Assembly (NCBI GenBank): GCA_040437565.1
Contig: JBDOQK010000046.1
Coordinates: 124,001 to 188,000 of the forward strand
Origin: Albugo candida
Taxonomy: Eukaryota; Oomycota; Peronosporomycetes; Albuginales
Direction: 5' to 3'
DNA length: 64,000 nucleotides
In this document: in pieces, positions 47,003 through 58,740 of the stretch
Numbering within the stretch: position 1 is the first letter of the stretch
Layout of the letters: each line of letters starts with the position of its first letter
Notes under the pieces: generated by a model
Told to the model about the DNA's origin: nothing
The model's input: the letters and a program-made list of their open reading frames with translations, nothing else
The model's database searches: none
Translations under genes and position numbers: made by a program

Positions 47003-48712
47003 TCATAATGCAAATACATTGGTGCTCCATCCGTGCTGATTCGGTATGAGCTCTAAAACAGAATGGAATGGAATCTCCAAATCGGCGCATTTTTCAATGG
47101 GAATTCCGAGAAAATACGAATACAGCACTTGGAGCGTGGAAATGTGCGAGACCACAAGCACCGGACCCGTATGCTGCTCGATATCGATCAGGATTGGTTC
47201 CACGCGGATCATAAGATCAAAGTACGATTCTCCGCCGGGAAATCGGGTCTTCCACGGATCTCGAAGGAATGCTTCATAAGCGTCCTATACAAACGATCGA
47301 TCAGCGGTACAAAGTCTCTGCGATACGTCTCAACGTACGGGCATTTGGTCTTGCATCTCCGACATACTCAACCCATAACACTCGCCTTTATCAAGAGGAT
47401 TCAACGTCGCTAGCTGCTCGTATCGCTCATGAGATAGAAATTGTGCGGTCTCTACCGCTCGTGGAAGTGTGGATGTCATCACCAAACACGGTTCTGTGTA
47501 CTTTGACTCCATATCCGGATTCGCATGTCGTGTCCGTTGACAGACCGCGCAAGTCGCTGTTGGCGCCATAACAGCTTGTGTTCGTTCCTCAACAAAATCG
47601 GCTAATTTCTCTGCAAAGGCGACGCCCAACGCACTCAAATTCGCCGACCGAGTGGCCACACAAGGATGTTTCGCGATCGAATGAAAGTCTGACTGCACTT
47701 CTCTGCAGTGTCCAGCACGAACGAGCCAAATGGGTCGATGCTCAATGTGGAAGCTCATCATATACGGCAGAATGGATTTAGCGACATGACCGTATCTGCA
47801 GCGAGAAATGTCAATGACACGATCTTCCGAGCGGAAAAGTACGTACATATTGTTAGCGTGGACTTTGGATTGTAAGTCGAAAAGCTTTATATAACTCAAA
47901 TTCTCTTCTTCTTCGATCGCTTGATACGCTGCCTCGTAATTCTTCATTCGCTGCTTGAGGTCTTGTATCGCATCCTCGACGTTCATACGCGCGTAATCGG
48001 GGCTTGATAAGACCTTTTCCGTCATATTCGCGTCAATCACCGCTTCGTTAGTGCATATACTTTCAATGAAAACCACGTGGACACTCAAGTCATTGGACAT
48101 TGCAAATTGATCGAATTCTTTCAATAGCATTTGACGTCGTCTTTTGGTCGTATTGGTAGCATCGAATATAGCGACATCGCCGCCTTTGCATCCGTTTGCA
48201 CCCAAAAGCCATTTCTGAGCCAATTGTAAGGATTGTTGCGCCAAATTCTCACGCGCCAAAATCGCTTTTTCATTGTGTGGATCGAAGAACGTATGGTCTT
48301 GATTATCGGTGCATACAGACCGACGTAGCTGCCCGACGTTGAATATACGGCAGCCCAAGCCTTTCCAGCAGAGAAATTTGCATAATTTCTTGGCGATGAA
48401 CGATTTCCCGCGAGCCGGAAGGCCTACCATTACGAGAACGAGCTTATCGGCTGTTTGTGTGAAGATTTTACGCTCGGAAAGCGTACGATTGAAACGTGAA
48501 TTGCTGCATTTCGGGCGTGTGGTGGTCGATGAGCTGATTACGTTTGGAGAATCGATCGCGATTTTGTGGTGTTGCAAAGAGGAAGCATTTTCGTTAGGCT
48601 CCTCTGCTCCAAGTATTGTATTTCGCGACTTATAAGCGATGGAAGGTGGAAGATTCAATTGATTTTGTGATTGATGAAGTTTAGAGGGAAGCGAGTTGTT
48701 GCAGATTGTCAT
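47003..48712 (-). CDS. PFKFB: 6-phosphofructo-2-kinase/fructose-2,6-bisphosphatase, bisphosphatase site altered
   Basis: Two exons (48712-47339, 47284-47003; 54-bp intron GTACGT..GTATAG) give 551 residues. The start is the first ATG; the open frame extends to 48742 without one. The kinase half has the P-loop MVGLPARGKSF and the segments IFNVGQLRR, FFDPHNEKA and IFDATNTTKRRR. The phosphatase half keeps TSTLPRAVETAQFL, PGGESYFDLMIRVEP (formed by splicing) and VLVVSHIST. The catalytic loop, normally RHGES, is RAGHC here: the phosphohistidine-forming His is Ala. The enzyme is therefore predicted to make, but not break down, fructose-2,6-bisphosphate, an activator of glycolysis. A Ser/Thr-rich N-terminal extension of about 80 residues may be regulatory. 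Confidence 0.9.
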
Positions 48713-48874
48713 GAGTACGTGTTTGGAAAATGGATACCACACGGAAATTGACAGTATTGCGAAAAAGTGAGCAGAATGCTTCTTGTTGGATTACTTTTTA
48801 TCCGTCTGAGAAATAGTTTCAGTGAAGAAGCTTTTATCAAATGTAAGAGGGCATCGTATTATAAGGGATATGGC

Positions 48875-49323
48875 ATGCCATCTATTCCGCGCGCTGATCT
48901 CTTCAGAAATCGAACGAATATGCGTTCTACGATCACGAATGGCTACCCACAAACACACGACACTTTACTCGCCACACAACCTTTGCATTGGTACCTTGAA
49001 CGTGACGCTATCGCGTACGACGCGGTCATAATCGATCGACGTCGTCAACACCCAGAAACTCCATTTCGGGTCGAAATTCTGATGGAAGTGAGAAATGCTC
49101 ATGTCTACGCAAAAGACGCCATCCATCACATCCATGTCACATACAATGTACGCAGACTGACGAAAACGCTGTCCTACCGCTCCAACAACCAAAAAATCGG
49201 CCAAAGCTCCAAGTAAGCCTTCCGATCGATCTCGAGTCTTCAGACGGAATAGAAAGCGTTGTAGTCGAGACGCGTGCACAAATTGGCGAGATGAGCGTTG
49301 TTCTAGATCACACAGTATCATAA
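48875..49323 (+). CDS. Small hypothetical protein, partly antisense to the GCP2 3' end
   Basis: The region fits between the divergent PFKFB start and the GCP2 end. Read from ATG 48875 with one 59-bp intron (49148-49206, GTACGC..AAAG), it gives about 129 residues: a middle part HWYLERDAIAYDAVIIDRRR, RVEILMEVRNAHV, then LQVSLPIDLESSDGIESVVV and a stop at 49321-49323. Without splicing the frame ends at 49216. The spliced form would overlap the last GCP2 exon on the other strand. I recognise no family. A minus-strand reading of similar length (48965-49240) cannot be excluded. Confidence 0.35.
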
Positions 49324-52300
49324 AAGCGTCACTGATGGAGAATTAGAACGTACTTGAATCAGAGATCGTCGTAAAAGCTGCTGCATAAACTCTGCTAAAA
49401 GCGTATCAAATTGATGGCCCAAATCGCTTGTCATTCGCACAAATGGATTCTCTGTATCTCCATCTTTCTCCGTGAGCGCTCGTTTCACGTCACTTGCGAG
49501 CTCTTTGATCCGAGCTCGTCGCATATCGACAGTTGAAGACTCTCTTCTTCGCAACTTTACAGCTCCTTTCGATGTGCCAATTGTGCTGTTCTTTAACGTC
49601 AATCGATACGTTGCGACTAATGCTTCTGCTTCCTCTCGTGCTTTCTTCTCCGCCCGACGATCTCTCTCCGCTTCTCTTTCGGCTTTGATCGTTTCTTCGT
49701 CGAGAAAGTAAGGTCGTGTAAATCGTTCGATACTGTTGGCAAATGTCATACAAACTGTCATCAGTTTTGTGAGCACGCGAAGGAGATCGGGATCCGTCAA
49801 AAGACATTCTTTGAGACAGCTGTCGAGGTATTCTTCATGGAATTGCATGATATCATCGACACTTTTCACCTGCAAGAGATCCTTTTCGAAGGAATGAAAT
49901 CGCTGAGAAACAACTTCCACCATCATATAATACACGAAATTCTGCTGGAAATGGAGCATTTTCTGACGTAAACATAACGAAGGACCCAATGCTGAACGTA
50001 ATCCCAACTCCTTTGTCGATTGATGATTCATCCACGCGTCACACAATCGACGTTCCACATGTTTGCAAAAGAATAAATGACGAAATATCATTTGATACTT
50101 TTGTAACGCGCTGCATGAAATAATAAGTGAATTTGGCCATTGGACTTTGTAATTGAGCGTGAAAGCGTCAATGACTTTGTAGCCCAAAAGAGGAATCGAT
50201 GACGATGAGAATACTGTGAGGGATTCCCGTGGACGCTTTTGGGAGCGTTCGTGAATGGCTTCCAGTTGAGCGATCAGATTATGAGGTGATAGAAAACATA
50301 ATAAATCGTCTTTGTACGTGTCCGAAGAGCAGGTCGATGTTTGTAAGGAGAGTTGCAATAATGATTCCAAACGCGTCATTGAGATCTCTTTGGCGCGTGA
50401 GTTGAGTTCTTCTTCTGCAACATCCATAAAATCCATAAAGAAATCGCCTTGATCCATCATAAAATAGTGCTTTAATGAGCGAAATCGTTGACATAAATCG
50501 TTTTCTTTGAGATAAAAATCCAGTAGAGTTTTGCTTGCAAAATGATGAGCCTGCTCCACTATCTCGTCATACTTTCTATCACTGCTGAAATACGGAATGG
50601 GGCATTGGAATGGAATTGCATCGAGTCTTCGGCACGAGCGTAACACATGTAAATACTTTCCGGCCATTAGGATTTTCTGAGCACAACGTGATAGAAATAA
50701 TGGAATTTGCGTCTCACGCAATGTGTAGCGGGCTTGCCAGTACGTTGAGTATGGATTGCTCAAAAGCTCATCTTTCTTAATTCGATCATCACGACGAACC
50801 ATGAAATCCCCGTACGGATCTTTTATCTCGCCGTAGCATATCCAGCGCTCGACCATCGTCAGATATGGTTTACTGGCTTTTTCCATGAGAAATGAGAACA
50901 TTTGATTCGTTCGAGCGTCGCCGGACAATGATGCTTTGACTCGCTGGATTTCTGTGAGAAGAGCTCCTCCCCCACTGGAAATCGCACACGCGTCTGCCAC
51001 TTTGCAAAGTATCTCCAACGTTTGAATACTCGGTTGGATTTGATACCAGAGATTCTGTAGGGAGAAAGCTTTGTCCGAGAATTTAACGTCGTGTTCGAGC
51101 TGAGCAATCGCAATGATATACTCCTTGAGCAGTATTTTAAGCGCGGCACTGAACGCATGATGTACTTGACCGTATTCGTACCTTGAGAATTTCTCCACAA
51201 AGAAATGCAATTTCAAGTACATTTCACCCATACACACACATCGTAGCGCTAATGTGGCGATAGAAGGATCGACATCCTCTTGATTCAGTGTGAATTTTAA
51301 AGTCGTATCTGTCTCTGGAATTTCTTCAAGCTTTAGGTATTGACCTTCGATTCCGATGAATATGTACAATAAATCATCGATTATCAGTGTTTCCTGTATC
51401 GAAGGTGGAAATGTAGACAGAGTCTGATTCTTTGTATCGTTTTGGTGTTTCGGTGATTTCATAAGAGCTTTCGCAGTAAGGTACTCCCGCTCTCGATTCC
51501 AGCTTGGCTCATACGGAATCTTGGCTTTCGTCACTTCCCAAACTTGTCGTGTGTCATCGATTCCGTCATTTTCGCGATGGAGAGTCACCAGACACGTTTC
51601 TGTCACTGATAGAAACAAATCAGAAGTCAGCATTTTCAGCATGACTCGATTACTGGTCTCTACTATTTCTCCATGTCCCCAATTCAGCGCAACGTCGTCG
51701 ATTGAATAGAGTTCCTGAGGCTGTTTGCTGACAATTTCATGGGATTCTTTGGAATCGGAGCTTTGTAGTTTCCATTTTTCGGCGTTTGTAATGAGAGCAA
51801 TTCGTTTCGCACTTACTTTTTGGCTCACGGAATCGGCTGATAGATAATATCCTTTTAGTGGCCCGTCACCGCAGTATATTGCGACCACATCGGAATAGTG
51901 GACGGGCGTGATTTCTCGTCGTGTTTCCGGATGAACAAATGAAAAGATTTGCGATGTGTTTTCACCAAAGCCGTTGCCGTTTATATCGACTTGTGCGAGT
52001 TTGCTATCGCTTTCATTTCGTATCATACGCAGACATTGGAAATTATTGAATCGGATGTGGATGGGTGCATGGTATAATATCTCGCCTCCGCAACGAGAGA
52101 CTTCGTGTAATGTGCCGAGCGCATTGGCTTTGGCGGTGGAATGAGAAGCGCTGTGACGTGTTGGATAGTGTTCTTGTGACTCTAGTTTAGGATCGACGGT
52201 ATTGAGGATATTTAATAGTGCGCGATGCGGTGAAAGTGGTTGGGATGCAAGCGTACAAGATTTAGTGGAAATGGAGGAAGTTGGTGGTTCGGCGAATTCT

Positions 52301-52410
52301 GATGAGACACTTGGGGAGAGTGTAGAGATTGAGTGCAGCAGAGTTTGGCGCGATGAAGGCGACAATGGATCATCGATCACATGATCACGCTCTTGCATAT
52401 TATTGCGCAT
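49240..52410 (-). CDS. GCP2: Gamma-tubulin complex component 2 (GCP2/Spc97)
   Basis: Two exons (52410-49354, 49302-49240; 51-bp intron GTACGT..ATCTAG) give about 1039 residues. The short last exon encodes NNAHLANLCTRLDYNAFYSV, the typical GCP ending RLD-N-FY. Earlier GCP2-type blocks are WICYGEIKDPYGDFMV, GKYLHVLRSC, FRSLKHYFMMDQGDFFMDFM, PNSLIISCSALQKYQMIF-RHLFFCKHVERRL, and VYYMMVEVV. The protein nucleates microtubules with GCP3 and gamma-tubulin. Two additions are unusual: an N-terminal region of about 300 residues with repeated short beta-like segments (KGYYLSADS, LFLSVTE, GQYLKLEEI) like a beta-trefoil/MIR fold, and a charged coiled coil before the C-terminus (AEREAERDRRAEKKAREEAE). Confidence 0.92.
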
Positions 52411-52494
52411 ACGACCGCTTTTAGTGTTTTGAATCTTATAGTAGGATTCGCCAAGTCATAATAAGGACATTTTCCTCGTTATATATTTATTTTA

Positions 52495-53504
52495 GGGAGT
52501 CGTCGTGTAATTAGCCCCTTTCCTCCATAAATCAATAGCGTTGTGGTCTCTGATTGGTTAAAACAAATATGACATAATAAATGTAGGATATTGATATCCC
52601 GACACTGTTTTTTAAGGGAATCGTTATTCAGCACTCACCTTTTCTGTAATCAGCACTCAGCCTCCATTACTTAATAGATTAGTCGCCTCTGATTGGTTGA
52701 AATAAGTATGACAGAATAAAAAAAGTAAAATTACGGGAATCATTATTCAGCCCCCACCCTCCATAAACTAATGGCAATTGTAGCTTCTGATTGGTCTGAA
52801 TAGATGCAACGGAATAACTAAAAAATATACAAGTCACAATGTTGTCTCCTTCGACTTCAGTTTACCTGTAGGCTTGACGACATCTACAGTGGGCTATCCT
52901 TGCGACCATGCTTTTCGTCATCAAATAATGCCACAGTATGCCAAGGATTTTTATTATCCTTGGTGGCTGGTACAGCCAATGTCAGTTCATATTAAGGCTG
53001 GGACCATGCCAATTAAAATTGGGATAGCATTGAAGAGCATTGCTGATGGGTGTCAGGATGCTTCCAATCATCGTAAGCGAGTGCTCCTAGACTAAATCTA
53101 GGCAGTCCCAGGAAAAAGATTGTGACCCTGTGCAAGCGCGCACGCGTGGTAGACCATCGAGCTCAACGCAGCGACTTGATCGTAGTTTGAGCATGTTACT
53201 GCTGCTTGATGCTCCTGTGCATCAGTAAAGATGTCGGATCTAACAATAGACAGGCCACACAGTGCCAGAATCTGCCGTCAAGAAGCACCAACAGCACCAA
53301 GAACACCTGCATCACTAGATTTACATAAAGACTTCGATTAAGTAGTATAAAATTTGTGGAAACCGAAGATTTTGTCTGACTTTTTTTTGTTTATTCAGTT
53401 GCGTTAATTCAGACCAAACAGAGGCCTCGTTTACCAATTAATCTATTAATTTGTAGAGGGTAGGGGGTCTTTGAAGAAGCGTTGGAGGCTGAGGAACGAT
53501 TCCC
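52495..53504. mobile_element. Mutator-like (MULE) element remnant with multiplied termini
   Basis: Three direct copies of a terminal unit of about 80-110 bp start at 52495, 52616 and 52735 (GGGAATCNTTATTCAGC.., CCTCCATAA, CTCTGATTGGT). One inverted copy ends at 53504 (..GAACGATTCCC). The interior encodes a SWIM-finger-like piece, VGYPCDHAFRHQIMPQYA followed by FYYPWW, as at the C-terminus of MULE transposases. The same interior recurs at 61771-62688. Clear target-site duplications were not found. Confidence 0.55.
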
Positions 53505-53615
53505 AAAAAAAGAAAATACTACTGCTATACAATTTTAATAAAATTGCATTGCGCCTATCAAAATAACCAACAAAAGGTCAATTCTGCTGCTTTCATACAG
53601 TACGCACGAGCAAAA

Positions 53616-53808
53616 TGTTAAACCTTGGTGCTGTTACGACAGACACGACACAGGGAAGCGAGCTGAAGCACGGTCTTTAGTTTACAATACAAAAGTGGCA
53701 CATTCATTTATTATAATTCTTCAGCTAAAAACGAAACGCCTCGCTACAATACAACAATGTTATGTAGTCCACGCATTTCCATATGGCTTCGTCATCATTT
53801 CTTCAACA
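53616..53808 (-). repeat. 3' LTR of the Copia element
   Basis: 193 bp with ends TGTT..AACA. About 150 bp match 57829-57985, including GTGCTGTTACGACAGACACG and CGCCTCGCTACAATACAACA. The two LTRs differ in length and in substitutions, so the insertion is not recent. Confidence 0.7.
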
Positions 53809-53980
53809 TATTCCACAAGTGCTGAGTTCGTCGCTGTCACCGAGTATATCGTCAACATAGACACCAGCCACAATAATCTCTCCCCACGTGTTTTCGGTAC
53901 ACGCACATATCGGTTAGGCAATGTGAAAATCCCAAACTTTCCATCTTCTTATGGAGTAATTCGCTCCACAACCGCCCCGC

Positions 53981-54824
53981 TTGTTTTAACTCATTCAAGG
54001 CCTTCTTTAGTTCCAATGCGAGCTCACTCACACGACTTGACTCTAACTGAGCAATAACACCATTTTTATCAATATCCATTCCCTTTGAAATATGCAAGTA
54101 AATGCTCAAATCCGATTCTTTCTCGGCCTTAACGTATGCATTTGAAATTTCGCCGTGTTTGGCTGGCACACGCCACTTTCAAGAGAGTGCCAATATTAGC
54201 TTGACGCTTGACATGTCTATGACCGCCTCAGAAGTAATGATGTACTCCTGACCAAACACTTGCTCATTTCCACAGGCCACCAACCGGGCCTTAAATCGCT
54301 GGAAATCACCGTTCGCGTCTATTTTTTGTTTTGTAAAACCACTTTGTATGCANNNNNNNNNNNNNNNNNNNNNNNNNNNNNNNNNNNNNNNNNNNNNNNN
54401 NNNNNNNNNNNNNNNNNNNNNNNNNNNNNNNNNNNNNNNNNNNNNNNNNNNNTTGTTTTAACTCATTCAAGGCCTTCTTTAGTTCCAATGCGAGCTCACT
54501 CACACGACTTGACTCTAACTGAGCAATAACACCATTTTTATCAATATCCATTCCCTTTGAAATATGCAAGTAAATGCTCAAATCCGATTCTTTCTCGGCC
54601 TTAACGTATGCATTTGAAATTTCGCCGTGTTTGGCTGGCACACGCCACTTTCAAGAGAGTGCCAATATTAGCTTGACGCTTGACATGTCTATGACCGCCT
54701 CAGAAGTAATGATGTACTCCTGACCAAACACTTGCTCATTTCCACAGGCCACCAACCGGGCCTTAAATCGCTGGAAATCACCGTTCGCGTCTATTTTTTG
54801 TTTTGTAAAACCACTTTGTATGCA
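53981..54824. other. False duplication around an assembly gap in the Copia element
   Basis: The 372 bp at 53981-54352 are repeated at 54453-54824 across the 100-N run (54353-54452). This is an unmerged contig overlap, not a tandem duplication of the element. Confidence 0.9.
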
Positions 54825-57800
54825 GCATTTTTGCACCGTCCGGTAAACGAGCTACATTCCAGACGCTTTTTTGTTCCAGTGCACTAAGCTCTTCCCGTAT
54901 CGCCACCTTCTACTGTTCCTTTTGAGTACTTCACATCGCTTGACCAAAGTTTTGTGGATCTGTATCCCGCATGAGGTTGGCAACACCTGCTCCGATATCT
55001 TCACTCAATATCTTCGTACTCTGCACATTTTCTTTAGTTGAATTTGAGCGCGTTACCTGCTTTTCTCTTGTCCAGCTCGCATTGTTTTTCTTGGCGTTGG
55101 ATGTCTCATCTTTCTCATCGGTTGCTTCATTCTTCTTGTCTTGCACTATGTCCTGATTTATCTGATTGTCCTGCTGTTTGTTGCCAAGAGTCTCGATGTT
55201 TTCACGAGTTGCGTGGTGATCACTACGCGTTCTTTCGGCAATCGAACGCGGTATCCATTAGTCGTATCTCCAATGCCATAAATTGCACCACGCTGGCCCC
55301 GTTGCGCAATGGGTTTCTTTCGTGGGTCACAAAAAACTGTGCAAGGGGGTCCAAAAGTAACAATCTCGCCGAGTGTAGGTGTGGCATTCGTCAGAAACTG
55401 TAATGGTGAAACTCTGCCAGGGTTCGCATTTGTGGGTGAGCCGTTTATGATGTATGCCGCATATTGAACTGCGTCTCTTCAAAGTTAAAACGGCAATCCA
55501 CACTCAAAAATCATGCACATGGCCATATTCAGAATGGTTTGATGCATTCTCTCAGAATTTTTGTTGCTTGCTGATTCTTCGCCTCACTGCGTTGCCTGGC
55601 CACACCGGTTTTCTTGCAGAACAAATGAGCGTTCTCATATTCTCCACCCGAATCGGTTCGTAAAACATGAATTTTGCAATCGAATCGTTTATCAAAATAA
55701 ACCAGAAAAGTCTCAATTTTTTTTGCAGCAGCATCTTTTGTCTTGGCCAAAAAACCTGGACGTAAATACGTTTGTAATCCACAAAATTTACCATGTACCG
55801 GTTTTCAAGTCGATCTCTCGGTTTAAGTGGGCCCTTTATGTCAGAGCAAACAACTCCACACCAATGCGTTCAATTGGAGAGTGCTCACCCGAACCAAACT
55901 TGGCCTAACGATTCAGCTCTGCTTTCCTTGAGTACAGGTCAGACAGTTTCCACGACTGTGATCCGTAAGCATGATTCCAGACGCAGAGTCTTTGGCTAAT
56001 CGTTCGACAGCACCGTAATTAGGTGTCCCAATCTTCTGTGAAACTTCATCAGTGATTCCTTTGAACTGCACTTGTAAAATCATTTGGATATTCGAAATGT
56101 CCCTCAACGATCGCCTGAATGACGTCACGAACATGGGAAAGTATTCGGTGAATTTTGGCCTTCACAACGAGTACATTTATCATCAGATCGACATCAAAAG
56201 CAACATGTTTGCCATCAGTGATTGCGAGGACACGTCTTCCAGAATGTCTCGTTGACGAGTATTCTTTTTCGTCCAAAATTCCATACGAGATAGGATTGTG
56301 CGTTAAGCCTTTGGCGTACTAAGCGTTCGTGAGCTTCAGTATCTTTTGTTCTCCCAACGCCATAACAGCCAGCACCACAGATCCTCTTTTGCTGATGGAT
56401 AAAGGCTTTCCATCTAGCTGAATGCAAGTGCCGTCGGCATTTTCCAAGTCGTCTACCCATGTTTTTATCTCCAAAAAGGTGACGACTAGAACCACTGTCC
56501 AAAATCCAGATTTGCTCATCACAGCTCAGTCCGTCCGGAATAGCCAGAGTGAGGTCCGCTTCATCCTTTTCTTGTTGATACGCTTTTGGACATTTAGCCC
56601 TCAAATGACCAATTTCTAAGCATGTATGACATCGTCTCGTATCTTGAAACCGACGGTCTTGAATTGTGCTAACCCCCCCTTCCAATTCGTTTATTCACTG
56701 CACCTGACCCCACGCCTGAGCAAAGTGTGTCAGCTCTTCCGCTTGCTTATGGTAGTCCGTCCTGCGATCATCCACTGTCGCCATTGAAACGATTCGCATC
56801 TATTGAGAATCATATTGAACGATATTGTTTAAAACGAGGTAGTCCGACCCGCCACCCGGTGCCTCATCCACTGCGCGCAAATACATTAGGTGGTCTATCC
56901 ATGACCTTCTCGCATCTTTAGGACGAGTAAAGAAGTCCATTGCTTGAGCCGGCGTAATGGTGCTGTAAGAGCTTGTAACATCTTTTCCATGGCATATTGA
57001 AGTGTCGGTACTTGGCTCCACCAGACTTCAATTAGTTTCTTGAAATATCTTTCGGCTATATCTTCAAGGCGATGGCCAAATAGATCAATCTTGACATCTT
57101 CAGGCCACGAAAACCCACACGTATATTGAGCCATAACAATTTGCCTCTCAAAAATTCTCCCTCATTCTAAAGAGCCAGACCCCAGACCTTAATACAACTC
57201 CTTTCCGTCGAATGGTTTAATATTCAACTCTTTTTGTCGCGCATCAGGATATCTGAACGCAGCTGCACCACCGTTGCTTTGGTTCCCCCAAATGTCCGGC
57301 ACTCCATTAACTCCATCGACATTGAATCTTTGGCGATCGTAGTCGCGTACACCAATTTCAGGCTGATGCTCGTTAACAGACTGTGGATGTACATATCGAT
57401 GTATTTTTTTCTCCATTTTTACCTTTCGGGAATGTCTGTTACTGAATCAAGGTGCATCCGCGGACCGCGACCCACTGCCGATTCAAACAAATTCGGATTT
57501 CTATCCGGGCTCATAGATTGTTATTCTGATATTATCGTTGCCCTCCAATCCATTACCACATCATTTCGGAGCTCAGACTGTGATTCTTATAGACGATCCA
57601 AACGACCAACCAGCGCACGCATGAGCTGCAACAATATATCGTCTTTGTCGTCTTTATCCCCTCTATTCCTCTCCTTAATTGTGTACGCCAACACCCGCCG
57701 CCGTGCTTTTCTCTTCTAGTACATCTACTACCCTGGCTCTCTCGTGGCCAGGAGGAGTCACTGGTGACGAGACATTATTCTCGTCAAGCTCATAGCCATG

Positions 57801-57828
57801 AACAAAGTCCACCATTGCGCTCATAACC

Positions 57829-57985
57829 TGTTAAACCTGGTGCTGTTACGACAGACACGACACAGGGAAGCGAGATAGAACACGGGTCTTTAGTTTTCAA
57901 TAGAGAAGCGGGTATATGGAAACGCCTCGCTACAATACAACAATGTTATGTAGTCCACGCATTTCCATTTATCATTTCTTCAACA
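57829..57985 (-). repeat. 5' LTR of the Copia element
   Basis: 157 bp with ends TGTT..AACA, matching the LTR at 53616-53808. No matching five-base target duplication was found outside the two LTRs. Confidence 0.7.
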
Positions 57986-58356
57986 TGTTCCACTTTCAAC
58001 GCAAAATGTATTCTTAGTTTGCTGATTTTCCTTCCAAGTGATTCGGTTACTGATTAGATGTCATCTCCTGTCACTTGCTGAAGCCCAACAGGACGCTCAA
58101 TTTGGGCTCGGCGCGCGTCAAAAGAAAGACTCAAGAAGCTACTTCCGATACACGATTTTAGAATAAGCGATGGTGCTTGACGCATCCAATCATATCCATT
58201 TGTACCTGATTTATCTATATGCGTAAAGAACACTTCTGTGTGCTGAATGAGACATTATACACAGCGAGCCTGTCTGGCCTTTACGCATTCATACTGAATC
58301 AGCGCGATACTGTTATAAGTTGGCCAGTTTTGTGAGGCGATTTTCAATTGAGATTG

Positions 58357-58584
58357 TGTAACGGGGTTACACGTCGGTTAGTAACCGTTATGCAGTGTGG
58401 TACACATTTGGGACGCTTTGGGTTATTCGCTTTAGGAGCTGACGCGTGTCAGCCACCGGATTTGGTACCTAGGTTAGGTACGTTTAGCGTAAGGTACTCT
58501 TCGAGATAAAAATAAATAAAGAACAGTTCCCCTTTAGATCAGTTAGAGACACGTGCCTGCTTCAGGCGTCTCAGATCTTGTGCA
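58357..58584 (+). repeat. Possible solo LTR
   Basis: The stretch begins TGTAACGGGGTTACACG, has a poly-A-signal-like ATAAAAATAAATAAAG at about 58506 and ends near TTGTGCA. The layout is LTR-like, but no second copy is in the window and the terminal inverted repeat is poor. The preceding 370 bp (57986-58356) hold nothing I recognise. Confidence 0.3.
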
Positions 58585-58639
58585 CTTTGTGCTATGTTGT
58601 CGATTCCCGGAATCATTAGGTCCCTTGAACAAGAACCTT

Positions 58640-58740
58640 AAGCTTTAAAGCTTGTTGACTCGTTGAGTCTAGTTTTTTTAAAGAACTAAGTTGCTCGTTG
58701 AGCAGATAGCCTTCCTTTGGTAAGGAGCTAGAGTAGCTCC
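58640..58740. repeat. Row of six short perfect hairpins
   Basis: Within 101 bp stand AAGCTT-ta-AAGCTT (58640-58653), GACTC-gtt-GAGTC (58657-58669), TAGTT..AACTA (58670-58688), TGCTC-gtt-GAGCA (58692-58704), CCTT..AAGG (58710-58725) and GGAGCTA-gag-TAGCTCC (58724-58740). They follow one another almost without spacers. The function is unknown; the row lies just downstream of the possible solo LTR. Confidence 0.6.

Larger units (their letters stand above)
53616..57985 (-). mobile_element. LTR-bounded Copia element
   Basis: A Copia element of the minus strand with an LTR at each end. From 5' to 3': a Gag region (about 57420-56700), a zinc knuckle RRCHTCLEIGHLRAKCPK and protease ILDSGSSRHLFGD (about 56650-56450), integrase pieces (about 56250-55530) and reverse transcriptase (about 54840-53850: ARLVACGNEQVFGQEY, KALNELKQAGRLWSELL). 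GGTTATGAGCGC just inside the 5' LTR may be a primer-binding site. The element is broken in many places and contains an assembly gap with repeated flanks. Confidence 0.8.

Noticed and set aside
58640-58740. CRISPR-like array
   Set aside because: The hairpins differ in sequence and have no equal spacers, and the window is eukaryotic.
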